Shown: positions 54,493 to 63,525 of the stretch, one piece after another | How positions within the stretch are numbered: the stretch's first letter is position 1 | Layout: each line of letters opens with the position of its first letter | NCBI RefSeq assembly: GCF_900112775.1 | Contig: NZ_FOYZ01000006.1 | Location: 178,676 to 242,675, forward strand | Length of the DNA: 64,000 nucleotides | Direction: 5' to 3' | DNA from: Anaeromicropila populeti | Lineage (GTDB): Bacteria > Bacillota > Clostridia > Lachnospirales > Lachnospiraceae | Notes under the pieces: model-generated | The model's input: only the letters and a program-made list of their open reading frames with translations | Told to the model about the DNA's origin: nothing | The model's database searches: none | Translations under genes and position numbers: made by a program

Positions 54493-55587
54493 ATGAAAAA
54501 GAATATGAGATGGAAAAGAGCGTTTTTGATTGTTCTTATGTCGGTAGCTTTATTAAATATTACAACACTTATTTCAGTGAATGTAGATAAAGTAACAGTT
54601 CATGCAGCAGCAGCAACAAAGTTGAATACACCGTCTATTACTGTTTTAAGCAGAACACCTAGTACCGTTAACTTTACCATCAGTAAAGTAACAGGGGCTA
54701 GTGGATATAGGGTTTATCGGGCAGCCAGTAAGGCAGAAGCTTTTGTTTATATTGGTAAAACAACATCATTAAAGTATAAAGATACAAAGGTGAGTACGTC
54801 AAGAACTTACTATTATAAAGTGCGTGCCTATAAGACAATAAATGGGAAAACCATAACAAGTAAGTATTCTGCTATAAAAGCAGCTGGCAAGTCAATGAGT
54901 AAAACAACATCTATTACAGCTAAAAACAGTGGCAGCGTAAATACTATTACATGGTCAAAAGTATCAAATGCATCACTATATAATGTATACCGTAGTACAA
55001 GTAAGACAGGTGGCTACCGGTTTATCGGAGCTTCTAAGACTACTGCATATAAAGATAGTAAAATTTCTGCCAATACAACGTATTATTATAGAATGCGCGG
55101 ATATAGAAAATCGGCAGGAGTAAAATATTATGGACTTTATTCCAATGTTGTTTCGGTTACGACGGGCAGTACTTCCAGCAGTCCGGTCAGTGGAAATACA
55201 TCTGATAATGAAGCAGAAAGCTATGCAAAAGAGGTATTGGATTTGGTAAATAAGGAGAGAACTTCAAGAGGATTAAGTGAGTTGACTACAACTACTTCAT
55301 TAAGAGATGCTGCTAACAAAAGAGCAGTGGAAATTGAACAATCCTTTTCACATACACGTCCAAATGGAACAAGTCCTTTTACTGCACTGGAAGAGTATGG
55401 CGTGTCTTATCAGGCAGCAGGCGAAAATATTGCCTATGGACAAAGAACACCGGCAGAAGTTGTGGAAGCGTGGATGAACTCTGAGGGACATCGTAAAAAC
55501 ATTTTATCTGAAAGCTTTGGAAAAATGGGAGTAGGATATTATAAAAAGAATAATACGATTTACTGGGTACAGTTATTTACAAATTAA
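54493..55587 (+). CDS. Secreted CAP/SCP-domain protein with Fn3-like repeats
   Basis: 364 residues: signal peptide to about 38; two Fn3-like domains (ITVLSRTPSTVNFTISKV and ITAKNSGSVNTITWSKV, each with YYYK or YYYRMRGY); Ser/Thr linker; and a C-terminal CAP domain (LDLVNKERTSRGLSEL, SHTRPNGTSPFTALEE, GENIAYGQRTPAEVVEAWMN, GHRKNILS). The CAP His and Glu residues are in place. Such proteins act in the cell envelope or as secreted factors; their chemistry is unclear. Leader and promoter upstream suggest regulated expression. Confidence 0.9.
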   Translation: MKKNMRWKRAFLIVLMSVALLNITTLISVNVDKVTVHAAAATKLNTPSITVLSRTPSTVNFTISKVTGASGYRVYRAASKAEAFVYIGKTTSLKYKDTKVSTSRTYYYKVRAYKTINGKTITSKYSAIKAAGKSMSKTTSITAKNSGSVNTITWSKVSNASLYNVYRSTSKTGGYRFIGASKTTAYKDSKISANTTYYYRMRGYRKSAGVKYYGLYSNVVSVTTGSTSSSPVSGNTSDNEAESYAKEVLDLVNKERTSRGLSELTTTTSLRDAANKRAVEIEQSFSHTRPNGTSPFTALEEYGVSYQAAGENIAYGQRTPAEVVEAWMNSEGHRKNILSESFGKMGVGYYKKNNTIYWVQLFTN

Positions 55588-55591
55588 AGAT

Positions 55592-55632
55592 AAAAAGAGC
55601 AGCACATTAACATTTAGTGTGCTGCTCTTTTT
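55592..55632 (+). terminator. Bidirectional terminator, CAP gene / mutY
   Basis: AAAAAGAGCAGCACA pairs with TGTGCTGCTCTTTTT across 11 bases; A and T tracts on the two sides allow termination of both convergent genes. Confidence 0.92.
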
Positions 55633-56686
55633 CTGCAATAATTTGCTTGGTATAGGCTGAAAAAGCAGTAGGCAGTGTAAAAGTATATTGAAGGTCTTTT
55701 TTGGAAGCCCAGATCATCCCATCCCAGATTTCATGTTCGAGAGAGAAAAGCTTTATTCTATATCCTAGCATATGCCATTCTACATGACTAAAAATGTGCT
55801 TTGCACTTCCTAATAGTTCCATACTATAAGAGAAAATCCTATATTCCTTGAGCAGTCCTTCTGTTTTCTCAATGGAAAGATGACCATCCAGGTTAGGAAA
55901 TTCCCAAAGGCCTGCAAGCAGACCTTTGGAAGGACGCTTCATAATGGCAAATTTATCCTGGTATTCCAAAACAAGAATAGTTCTGTTTTCCAGTCTTCTT
56001 GATTTTTTAGAAGGTCTGACAGGAAGATCAGAAGTAATATTTTGTTGAAAAGCAATACAGAATTTTGCCAATGGACATGCATCGCATAAGGGTTTTCCAT
56101 TGGGAATACAGATTGTGGCACCTAAGTCCATAAGTGCCTGGTTAAAGTCGCCAGAACGGTTACCAGGCATAACAGCCAATAAGTCTGTTTCCAATTCCTT
56201 TTTTACTTTTGGCTGTGTAATATCATCATAGCTTCCAGATAAGCGCTTTGTTACCCGCAGAACATTGCCATCTACAGCAGGAACTGGCATTTTAAAAGCA
56301 ATTGATGCAATCGCACCTGCTGTATAGCTTCCAATACCAGATAATTTCAGGAGAGCAGTATAATCAGCAGGTAAGCTGCCATTGTAGTCTGCCACAATTG
56401 TCTGGGCGGCTTTTTGCATATTTCGTACACGGTTGTAGTAACCAAGTCCTTCCCAAAGTTTTAAAAGCTGTTCTTCTGGAGCTTCGGAAAGTGCCTTTAT
56501 GGTAGGAAATGCAGAAATAAACCTGGAAAAATAGCCTTTTACGGCTTCTACACGGGTTTGCTGAAGCATAATTTCAGAAACCCATATATAATAAGGATCG
56601 GGTTTTTCCCGCCATGGGAGTATTCTTTTATTTTCACTATACCAATTCAATAAATCTTCCACTATATAACTATAATCTGTTTTCAT
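55607..56686 (-). CDS. mutY: Adenine DNA glycosylase MutY
   Basis: 359 residues: HhH-GPD fold with PWREKPDPYYIWVSEIMLQQ (catalytic Glu), LSGIGSYTAGAIASIAF (HhH), PAVDGNVLRVTKR (catalytic Asp), then a [4Fe-4S] cluster motif CIPNGKPLCDACPLAKFC and a C-terminal Nudix-like 8-oxoG recognition domain. It excises adenine opposite 8-oxoguanine. Monocistronic; its 3' end is inside the shared terminator. Confidence 0.96.
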   Translation of the reverse strand: MKTDYSYIVEDLLNWYSENKRILPWREKPDPYYIWVSEIMLQQTRVEAVKGYFSRFISAFPTIKALSEAPEEQLLKLWEGLGYYNRVRNMQKAAQTIVADYNGSLPADYTALLKLSGIGSYTAGAIASIAFKMPVPAVDGNVLRVTKRLSGSYDDITQPKVKKELETDLLAVMPGNRSGDFNQALMDLGATICIPNGKPLCDACPLAKFCIAFQQNITSDLPVRPSKKSRRLENRTILVLEYQDKFAIMKRPSKGLLAGLWEFPNLDGHLSIEKTEGLLKEYRIFSYSMELLGSAKHIFSHVEWHMLGYRIKLFSLEHEIWDGMIWASKKDLQYTFTLPTAFSAYTKQIIAEKEQHTKC

Positions 56687-56857
56687 CTTTCACCAACTAT
56701 CGTTTATATTTCATTAAAATCTTACTATATAGTCAAGAATATTGCAATGGAAGGAGTTACTAGATTTTCTATTTTACTGTCTGGCGTATCTTGCAATTAC
56801 AGTATGATTTTGGTATTATAAATATAATTATATATGTAGATGTGAGGAGGATGAAAC

Positions 56858-58132
56858 ATGTCAGATTATCAGATAGAAACAAAGTGTGTTCAAGGAGCAT
56901 GGAACCCTAAAAAGGGGGAACCAAGGGTGCTGCCGATTTATCAGAGTACTACATTTAAGTATGAAACAAGTGATCAGATGGCGAGATTATTTGATTTGGA
57001 AGAGGACGGATATTTTTATTCCAGACTACAGAATCCGACTAATGACTTAGTAGCTGAGAAAATATGCCAATTGGAAGGCGGCGCAGCAGCGATGCTGACA
57101 TCATCAGGTCAGGCGGCTATTTTTTATGCAGTGTTTAATATATGTGAGGCTGGAGATCACATTGTATGTTCGTCTATGTTGTATGGTGGAACTTACAATT
57201 TATTTTCTGTTACATTAAAAAAATTAGGAATCGAAACTACCTTTGTGGATCCAGATGCAGAGCCAGAAGAATTAGAAAAAGCGTTTCAGCCAAATACAAA
57301 AGTGTTATATGCAGAAACCATTGCTAATCCAGCACTAGTCGTCCTGGATATAGAGAAATTTGCAAAACTTGCACACAGTCATAATGTTCCATTAATTGTA
57401 GACAATACTTTTGCAACTCCAATCAACTGTCAGCCTATTAAATGGGGAGCAGATATTGTCATACATTCTACATCCAAGTATATGGATGGGCATGGAATTA
57501 TTTTAGGAGGCTGTATCGTGGACAGTGGTAATTTTGACTGGATGGCATATGGTGAGAAGTATCATGGATTGACTCAGCCAGATCCGTCGTATCATGGAAT
57601 TATCTATGCTGAAAAGTTTGGCAAGAAGGCTTATATTACAAAGGTGAATGTTCAGCTTATGAGAGATTTAGGAGCAACGCCGGCTCCACAGAACTCATTT
57701 CTGCTGAATATTGGGTTGGAAACATTGCATCTTCGTGTACCACGTCATTGTGAAAATGCACAGAAGGTTGCAGAATACCTGAGTACCCATGAGAAAATTG
57801 CATGGGTGAAATACGCTGGACTTCCAACAGATAAGTATTATCCTCTTCATCAGAAATATTGTCCAAAAGGGACCTGCGGAGTTCTTTGCTTTGGGTTGAA
57901 GGGCGGAAGAGATGAGAGTGTAGCATTTATGGATAAGCTTAAGCTCGCAGCAATTGTAACTCATGTCGCAGATGCCCGTACCTGCGTTTTACATCCAGCC
58001 AGCCACACTCACAGGCAAATGACAGAGGAAAAGCTCATTGAAGCAGGAGTACAGCCTGATTTAATTCGTTTTTCCGTTGGTATTGAAAATGCAGACGACA
58101 TTATTGCAGATTTAGAGCAGGCACTGAAATAA
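56858..58132 (+). CDS. O-acetylhomoserine sulfhydrylase / methionine gamma-lyase-type enzyme
   Basis: 424 residues, PLP-dependent Cys/Met metabolism fold type I: YSRLQNPTND, SSGQAAIFYAVF, VDNTFATPI and the PLP lysine in IHSTSKYMDGHG. Members either make homocysteine from O-acetylhomoserine and sulfide or cleave methionine to methanethiol; sequence alone does not separate the two. GTGAGGAGG precedes the start. A second member of the family lies 332 bp downstream. Confidence 0.88.
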   Translation: MSDYQIETKCVQGAWNPKKGEPRVLPIYQSTTFKYETSDQMARLFDLEEDGYFYSRLQNPTNDLVAEKICQLEGGAAAMLTSSGQAAIFYAVFNICEAGDHIVCSSMLYGGTYNLFSVTLKKLGIETTFVDPDAEPEELEKAFQPNTKVLYAETIANPALVVLDIEKFAKLAHSHNVPLIVDNTFATPINCQPIKWGADIVIHSTSKYMDGHGIILGGCIVDSGNFDWMAYGEKYHGLTQPDPSYHGIIYAEKFGKKAYITKVNVQLMRDLGATPAPQNSFLLNIGLETLHLRVPRHCENAQKVAEYLSTHEKIAWVKYAGLPTDKYYPLHQKYCPKGTCGVLCFGLKGGRDESVAFMDKLKLAAIVTHVADARTCVLHPASHTHRQMTEEKLIEAGVQPDLIRFSVGIENADDIIADLEQALK

Positions 58133-58156
58133 GAAAATATAAAATAGCATATCCTA

Positions 58157-58188
58157 AAAACACGTTTAACTATAAAACGTGTTTTTTT
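58157..58188 (+). terminator. Terminator of the first Cys/Met enzyme gene
   Basis: AAAACACGTTT pairs with AAACGTGTTTT across seven bases, followed by a T run of eight. Confidence 0.85.
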
Positions 58189-58189
58189 T

Positions 58190-58350
58190 ATGTAATAGGA
58201 AATTGCTCCGCATATCCTATTACATAAAAAAGCACCCTAAAAAAACAGGGTGCAGGATGATGTGCACTTGTGTGCAAGGAATATTGTGGCTAAAGGACAG
58301 CCACATCCACAAGGCGCGGCAAAGTGTGTGGAACACACACTTTGTTCTTT
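58190..58350 (-). repeat. Hairpin-rich intergenic repeat, copy 1
   Basis: Begins with an 11-bp inverted repeat (ATGTAATAGGA at 58190-58200 with TCCTATTACAT at 58215-58225) followed by the unit 58226-58350. On the minus strand the unit has a GTGGCT/AGCCAC hairpin, an extra ACACAC hairpin, GTGCAC, and finally GCACCCTG-T6-AGGGTGC-T6, an intrinsic-terminator shape. It matches 62771-62858 closely. Occupies most of the 332-bp gap. Confidence 0.8.
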
Positions 58351-58364
58351 CAAAAATAAACTGC

Positions 58365-58421
58365 TTGACAAGAGAAAACTTATATCATATAATTCATATC
58401 AAACAAATATGAATTATATGA
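58365..58421 (+). promoter_or_regulatory. Promoter with 15-bp palindrome over the -10
   Basis: TTGACA (58365-58370), 17 bases and TATAAT (58388-58393). A perfect 15-bp inverted repeat with a seven-base spacer (58385-58399 and 58407-58421) covers the -10 and start site, suggesting an operator, or a 5' RNA hairpin, for the second enzyme gene. Confidence 0.75.
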
Positions 58422-58463
58422 ATTGTCTTGACAAGGTCTTGATAAGAAAGTGAGGAAAAAATT

Positions 58464-59765
58464 ATGAGCACAAAGAGAGAAGAAAGAAATTTAAAATTTG
58501 AGACGCTACAACTACATGTTGGACAGGAAGAACCAGATGCTGTAACAGATGCAAGGGCAGTACCGATTTACTTATCCTCCTCATTTGTTTTTCGTGATTC
58601 AGAGCATGCCGCAGCACGTTTTGGGCTTCGGGATGCAGGGAATATTTATAGCAGGCTTACCAATCCTACCAATGATGTTTTTGAAAAAAGGATTGCTGCG
58701 TTAGAAGGTGGTATTGCTGGATTAGCAGTTAGTTCTGGATCGGCTGCGATTGCATATACTGTTCAGACGCTTGCTGTCCAGGGAGAACATATTGTTGCAG
58801 CAAAAACCTTATACGGTGGAACGTATAATCTTCTGGCACATACATTACCCCAGTACGGAATCCAGACTACATTTGTAGATCCAGATGAGGAGGGCAGTTT
58901 TGAACGTGCTATTCAGGAGAATACAAAGGCTGTACTGATTGAGTCAATTGGGAACCCTAACGCCAGTCTTATTGACATTAGTAAAGTTGCTGAGATTGCT
59001 CATAGAAATCATATACCACTAATTGTTGATAATACATTTGCCACTCCTTATTTAATAAAACCAATTGAACACGGTGCAGATATTGTAGTACATTCTGCTA
59101 CTAAATTTATTGGAGGACATGGAACCGCTTTAGGAGGTGTAATTGTGGACGGAGGAAAGTTTGACTGGGCAGCATCAGGAAAATTTCCTAATCTGTCAAA
59201 ACCAAATCCAAGCTATCATGGAGTTGTGTTTACTGAGGCAGCTGGTGCAGCAGCATTTATTACGGCTGTACGTGCTATTTTATTAAGAGATACAGGGGCA
59301 ACCTTATCTCCCATTCATTCTTTCTTGTTTTTACAGGGATTAGAAACCTTATCTCTCAGAGTAGAAAGACATGTGGAAAATGCCCTTAAAGTAGTAAACT
59401 ATTTAGAAAAGCATCCTCTAGTTGAAAAAGTAAATCATCCAGCAGTTAAAACGAATCCATACCATGAATTATATAATAAAATATATACAAAAGGTGCTGG
59501 TTCCATTTTTACATTTGAGATCAAGGGCGGAGAGAAAGAAGCCAAAGCTTTTATTGATCACCTAGAAATTTTTTCACTGCTGGCAAATGTGGCTGATGTA
59601 AAATCACTTGTAATTCACCCAGCATCTACTACACATTCGCAAATGAATGAAGAAGAGCTGGAGGCATCTGGAATCAAAGAAAATACGATTCGCTTATCTA
59701 TTGGAACAGAGCATATAGATGACATTCTATTTGATCTGGAAAATGCATTTGCAGCAATTAAATAA
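58464..59765 (+). CDS. O-acetylhomoserine aminocarboxypropyltransferase (sulfhydrylase)
   Basis: 433 residues, same fold as the preceding gene: FETLQLHVGQEEPDAVTDAR start typical of O-acetylhomoserine sulfhydrylases, VDNTFATPYLIKPIEHGADI, PLP lysine in HSATKFIGGHGTALGG and GVIVDGGKFDW. It makes homocysteine directly from O-acetylhomoserine and sulfide, the direct-sulfhydrylation route to methionine. Own promoter with palindrome, so controlled separately from the gene at 56858. Confidence 0.92.
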   Translation: MSTKREERNLKFETLQLHVGQEEPDAVTDARAVPIYLSSSFVFRDSEHAAARFGLRDAGNIYSRLTNPTNDVFEKRIAALEGGIAGLAVSSGSAAIAYTVQTLAVQGEHIVAAKTLYGGTYNLLAHTLPQYGIQTTFVDPDEEGSFERAIQENTKAVLIESIGNPNASLIDISKVAEIAHRNHIPLIVDNTFATPYLIKPIEHGADIVVHSATKFIGGHGTALGGVIVDGGKFDWAASGKFPNLSKPNPSYHGVVFTEAAGAAAFITAVRAILLRDTGATLSPIHSFLFLQGLETLSLRVERHVENALKVVNYLEKHPLVEKVNHPAVKTNPYHELYNKIYTKGAGSIFTFEIKGGEKEAKAFIDHLEIFSLLANVADVKSLVIHPASTTHSQMNEEELEASGIKENTIRLSIGTEHIDDILFDLENAFAAIK

Positions 59766-59778
59766 TGAAAGGAAAAAG

Positions 59779-59810
59779 GTGTCTGGATGATAAATTTCAG
59801 ACACTTTTTT
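59779..59810 (+). terminator. Terminator of the sulfhydrylase gene
   Basis: GTGTCTG pairs with CAGACAC across 12 bases, then six T. Confidence 0.85.
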
Positions 59811-59907
59811 AATAAAACAGCAAAAAAATATATGATTTTTTACCAAAACAGGTCGTTATGTGGTATAATATTCTTAAACGAATTATTTAGTGGGACAGGT
59901 GGTTAAC

Positions 59908-60642
59908 TTGCTTAAAATTGCAGTATGTGACGATAATGAGTCTATTTGTGGCGAAATTGAAAAAATATTACAAAAAATAGAGAAGGAGTGTTCCAGTAAG
60001 CTTGAGATTGAAGTTTTTTATTCCGGTGAGGAGTTGTGTAACGGGATTTCGAATAAAGAGCAGTTTGATATTATTTTTTTGGATATTGAATTGAAATTAA
60101 TGAGTGGGATAGAAGTTGGAACCAGAATTAGAGAAGAGATGCAGAACGATATTACACAGATTGTCTACATATCTTCAAAAGAAACCTATGCAATGGATTT
60201 ATTTAAAATCAGGCCATTAGATTTTCTTATTAAGCCAATACAGTATCAAAGAATATATGACGTAATTATGACAGCGCAAAGGCTTATAAATAAGGGAAAT
60301 CAATTGTTTGAGTACCAGTTTAAACATGCTACATACAAAGTACCTGTAAAAAATATTTTGTACTTTGAAAGTGAAAACCGAAAGATTAATATTATTACAA
60401 CTGATGAAGTCTATAGCTTTTATGGAACAATAGATAGTGTTTATAAGATGGTAAGGCAGTATAATTTTTTGGAGATACATAAGTCTTATTTAGTGAATTA
60501 TAATTATATAATAAAGTTTGAATACCGGCAGGTGACATTATCAAACAAGAAAGTGCTGCCAATCAGCCAGATGAACAGAAAACGGATAAGAGCTATTCAG
60601 TTACAGTTAGAGAAGGATGGTGTAGATAATGGCCCTTACTAG
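59908..60642 (+). CDS. LytTR-type response regulator (AgrA/ComE-like)
   Basis: 244 residues from TTG 59908, which follows ACAGGTGG and gives the family start MLKIAVCDDNE; the longer frame begins with GTG 59890. Receiver with Asp in IIFLDIELKLMSG and Lys in LDFLIKPIQ; C-terminal LytTR DNA-binding domain (ILYFESENRKINIITTDE, LEIHKSYLVNYNYI). AgrA/VirR-like regulators control peptide-responsive or virulence-type genes. Overlaps its kinase gene by 14 bases. Confidence 0.92.
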   Translation: MLKIAVCDDNESICGEIEKILQKIEKECSSKLEIEVFYSGEELCNGISNKEQFDIIFLDIELKLMSGIEVGTRIREEMQNDITQIVYISSKETYAMDLFKIRPLDFLIKPIQYQRIYDVIMTAQRLINKGNQLFEYQFKHATYKVPVKNILYFESENRKINIITTDEVYSFYGTIDSVYKMVRQYNFLEIHKSYLVNYNYIIKFEYRQVTLSNKKVLPISQMNRKRIRAIQLQLEKDGVDNGPY

Positions 60643-61915
60643 TTACGACATTACTTGTGGTCTTTTAAACATTTTAGGAACGTATTCTATATACAAGTTT
60701 ATGAAAGTATTTTTTATGAAAGTTAGAACCAATTGTACAGTGGAAGTTTTGTCGTATGTTTTATATTACATAATATGGAATTCTGTACTGTTTATATTCA
60801 AGATTCCTGCCGTTATGATAGTTTGCAATTTGATTTGTTTTTATATCATTACATTAAATTATGAAGCTTCAATAAAGAGCAGACTTCTTGCAATTACCTA
60901 TATGTATGCAATGCTATGTTTTTCAGAAATATTCATTTCTTCTTTGACAGGATATTTGAAACAAGGGGATGCTTTTTCTCGGTCTGAATATTCATCAATT
61001 GTAGGCCAAATAGAGACGCAGCTGTTAGTTTATGCAATTGTTCTGGTGATTGGAAATTATACAAATATAAAGCGGGGAGTAGAAATTCCAATTAGCAGAT
61101 GGATTTTTATTTTCTCTATTCCGCTAGGTTCCTTTTATATTATTTTTACCATACTTAGGTTTAATAACATGAATCCAGCTAAAACGATGAGTTGTGTAAT
61201 TGCTTTAATGGGATTGAATATTGCGACATTCTATTTATATGATTCTTTAGCTGCATATTATGAAGAACGGCTGGATAAAATGCTGCTGCGTAAGCAAAAC
61301 GAATATTATGCGAAGCAATTTGAAATGATGAATCAGTCCAGTGAAAGCTTTCGGGCAATGCGGCATGATTTGAAAAATCATCTGATTGTGCTGGATATGT
61401 TTTTAAAGGATGGAGATGCAGGAAAAGCGTCAGAGTACATTTCCAAAATAGTGGATACTTGCTATGGAGAGAAGAGGTTGGTTGAATCTGGGAATATCGA
61501 AATAGACAGTATTTTGAATTTTAAATTAGATGAGGCTTATACCAAGGGAATTGATCTTACCTATGACCTGAATATACCATCTTCTATCGCTGTTGAGCCA
61601 TTGGATTTAGTAGCCATTCTTGGCAATCTTCTGGATAATGCTATTGCGGCATGCAGTAAGGTTACAGAAGAAAGGAAAATATCTTTTTCGTTCCGATACA
61701 GCAGAAATAAGATGTATATTCATGTATCTAATCCTTTTTATGGAAAAGTACTGTATAAAAATTCAAAGATTGTTACAAGTAATAGCGATAAACAAAATCA
61801 TGGAATAGGGCTGTCTAGTGTTCAGTCTATTATCCATAAATACGATGGTACAATGGAGATTTCTCATGAAGACAATGTTTTTAATGTGGATATATTAATG
61901 TATATTGACGGATGA
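60629..61915 (+). CDS. AgrC-like sensor histidine kinase (HPK10)
   Basis: 428 residues: about six N-terminal membrane helices, then a kinase core with His in FRAMRHDLKNHLIVLDMF, N box GNLLDNAIAAC and G box GIGLSSVQSI. This is the HPK10 type that senses secreted peptides in quorum-sensing systems. No precursor-peptide or AgrB gene is seen within reach, so the ligand is open. Paired with the LytTR regulator. Confidence 0.9.
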   Translation: MALTSYDITCGLLNILGTYSIYKFMKVFFMKVRTNCTVEVLSYVLYYIIWNSVLFIFKIPAVMIVCNLICFYIITLNYEASIKSRLLAITYMYAMLCFSEIFISSLTGYLKQGDAFSRSEYSSIVGQIETQLLVYAIVLVIGNYTNIKRGVEIPISRWIFIFSIPLGSFYIIFTILRFNNMNPAKTMSCVIALMGLNIATFYLYDSLAAYYEERLDKMLLRKQNEYYAKQFEMMNQSSESFRAMRHDLKNHLIVLDMFLKDGDAGKASEYISKIVDTCYGEKRLVESGNIEIDSILNFKLDEAYTKGIDLTYDLNIPSSIAVEPLDLVAILGNLLDNAIAACSKVTEERKISFSFRYSRNKMYIHVSNPFYGKVLYKNSKIVTSNSDKQNHGIGLSSVQSIIHKYDGTMEISHEDNVFNVDILMYIDG

Positions 61916-62009
61916 ATATTAGTTTACATTTATATGGTTTATGGTATAATAGAGGCTGATTTCAGAATTGGACAGTCAGTAAAATTATAATAAAGGTACA
62001 GGTGATTAG

Positions 62010-62762
62010 GTGAGCAGGGTGGTAATGGTAAAGAATGTGGCAATTGGTGAAGGAATTCCTAAAATCTGCGCTTCTGTTACAGGAGCTGTGAGGGAAGATA
62101 TTTTGAAAGAAACGAGAAATATGTTGCAGGCTCCAGTTAATCTGGTAGAGTGGCGAGTGGATTTTTTTGAAGCCCATAAGGAATCAGACAGAGTAAAAGA
62201 AATGTTGTGTGAGATGCGGAAAATTTTAGGGGATATTCCGCTGCTGTTTACGTTTCGTTCTAAAAACGAAGGTGGCGAGGCTGATTTGCCATTTGATCAA
62301 TATGCCCAGTTAAATTTAACGGTTGCAGAAGAAAAGTTAGCAGATTTAATTGATGTAGAATTATTTTATAAGGAAGACCAGATTCCTGGACTGGTTAAGG
62401 AAATACAGAAAAGAGGCACTCTTGTTGTTATGTCTAATCATGATTTTCATAAGACACCTGAAAAAGAGGAAATCATTCTAAGACTTATGAAAATGCAGCA
62501 GTTGGGGGCTGATATTTTAAAGATAGCAGTAATGCCTCAGGATGAGAAGGATGTACTGACACTTCTAGAGGCAACCAATGAAATGAGGAGGCTGGAGCAG
62601 CCAGTAGTGACTATGTCAATGGGGAAAACAGGCTCAGTAAGCAGGATTGCGGGAGAAGTGTTTGGATCTGCAATTACTTTTGGAACAGTAGGAAAAGCCT
62701 CTGCTCCAGGACAAATACCAGCACATGCATTGAAAGAAGTTTTAGGTTTATTGCATGGATAA
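62010..62762 (+). CDS. aroD: Type I 3-dehydroquinate dehydratase
   Basis: 250 residues. VEWRVDFFE, then SNHDFHKTP (catalytic His) and ADILKIAVMPQ (Schiff-base Lys) and final GTVGKASAPGQIPA are all in place. It dehydrates 3-dehydroquinate in the shikimate pathway. The GTG at 62010 is kept because it gives the expected N-terminal length (VKNVAIGEGIPKIC at residue 7); the internal ATG at 62025 is an alternative. Confidence 0.95.
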   Translation: MSRVVMVKNVAIGEGIPKICASVTGAVREDILKETRNMLQAPVNLVEWRVDFFEAHKESDRVKEMLCEMRKILGDIPLLFTFRSKNEGGEADLPFDQYAQLNLTVAEEKLADLIDVELFYKEDQIPGLVKEIQKRGTLVVMSNHDFHKTPEKEEIILRLMKMQQLGADILKIAVMPQDEKDVLTLLEATNEMRRLEQPVVTMSMGKTGSVSRIAGEVFGSAITFGTVGKASAPGQIPAHALKEVLGLLHG

Positions 62763-62770
62763 AGAAAAAA

Positions 62771-62858
62771 GCACCCTAAAAAACAGGGTGCAGTATGATG
62801 TGCACTTGTGGGTAAGGATATTGTGGCTAACGGACAGCCACACCCACACTTTGTTCCT
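62771..62858 (-). repeat. Hairpin-rich intergenic repeat, copy 2
   Basis: Matches 58226-58350 with one internal segment missing. On the minus strand: TGTGGGT pairs with ACCCACA around an inner GTGGCT/AGCCAC hairpin, then GTGCAC and GCACCCTG-T6-AGGGTGC-T6. It directly follows the flavin reductase stop, so here it can act as that gene's 3' end. Confidence 0.8.
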
Positions 62859-62870
62859 ATAAATATATTT

Positions 62871-63383
62871 TTAGGATTCTTTTTTATAGGCATTTTGAAC
62901 TTCTACAATATATAATGTATGAAAATCTTCATTTGGATAATAGTTGTCTATTAAGCTTTTATCAATAAAGCTGTCTGCACTTAAAACCTGAGCAAATAAT
63001 TTTTTGCAGATAAGAACCAGTTTGCCTTCTTCAAAACAAGGAGTACCATTCATATGAGTAACTGTTAAATTTGCTTTTGCAATTTTATCTTCATCCCGGC
63101 CTGAAATACTGCCTAAATATCCTAGTTCTTTTTTGAAACCTTCGTTAAAAAAAGTTAATGAAAAGGTATCGTTTGTATCGATAAACTCTTTCGTGTATCG
63201 TTGTGGGCGAATGACAACAAAAGCAACATTTTTGGCCCACATAATTCCAAGACCACCCCAAGATGCAGTCATAGTATTTACTTTGTTTTCCGTACCAGCA
63301 GTTACCAGCATCCACTCTTTCCCTATCAGGTGAAATGTGTTGCTTTCTAATGTTTCTGGATCTATCATGTTCCATTTACTCAT
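62871..63383 (-). CDS. Flavin reductase/flavoredoxin-like protein
   Basis: 170 residues with the split-barrel FMN-binding flavin-reductase fold (WMLVTAGTENKVNTMTASWG, VAFVVIRPQRYTKEFIDTND, SLTFF). Family members bind FMN and pass electrons between partners, in anaerobes often in sulfur or redox balance. Start at 63383 follows AGTGAGGT. Monocistronic. Confidence 0.9.
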   Translation of the reverse strand: MSKWNMIDPETLESNTFHLIGKEWMLVTAGTENKVNTMTASWGGLGIMWAKNVAFVVIRPQRYTKEFIDTNDTFSLTFFNEGFKKELGYLGSISGRDEDKIAKANLTVTHMNGTPCFEEGKLVLICKKLFAQVLSADSFIDKSLIDNYYPNEDFHTLYIVEVQNAYKKES

Positions 63384-63525
63384 TTATAATACCTCACTTT
63401 CTAGTTTTAGATATAAAAATATGGCTTTTCAATATCCTATACCTATTATATAATGATAATGCTAAAATACAAGTAAAATGTTAAAAATTAACTTTATAAA
63501 CGATTATTGAAAGGTTATCATAAAA

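Noticed and set aside
58157-58464. S-box (SAM) riboswitch before the methionine-related gene
   Set aside because: No SAM-I core motifs; the gap is filled with terminator, repeat element and a clear promoter.
62010-62177. Small minus-strand frame over the aroD start
   Set aside because: Overlaps a certain gene, no ribosome site.
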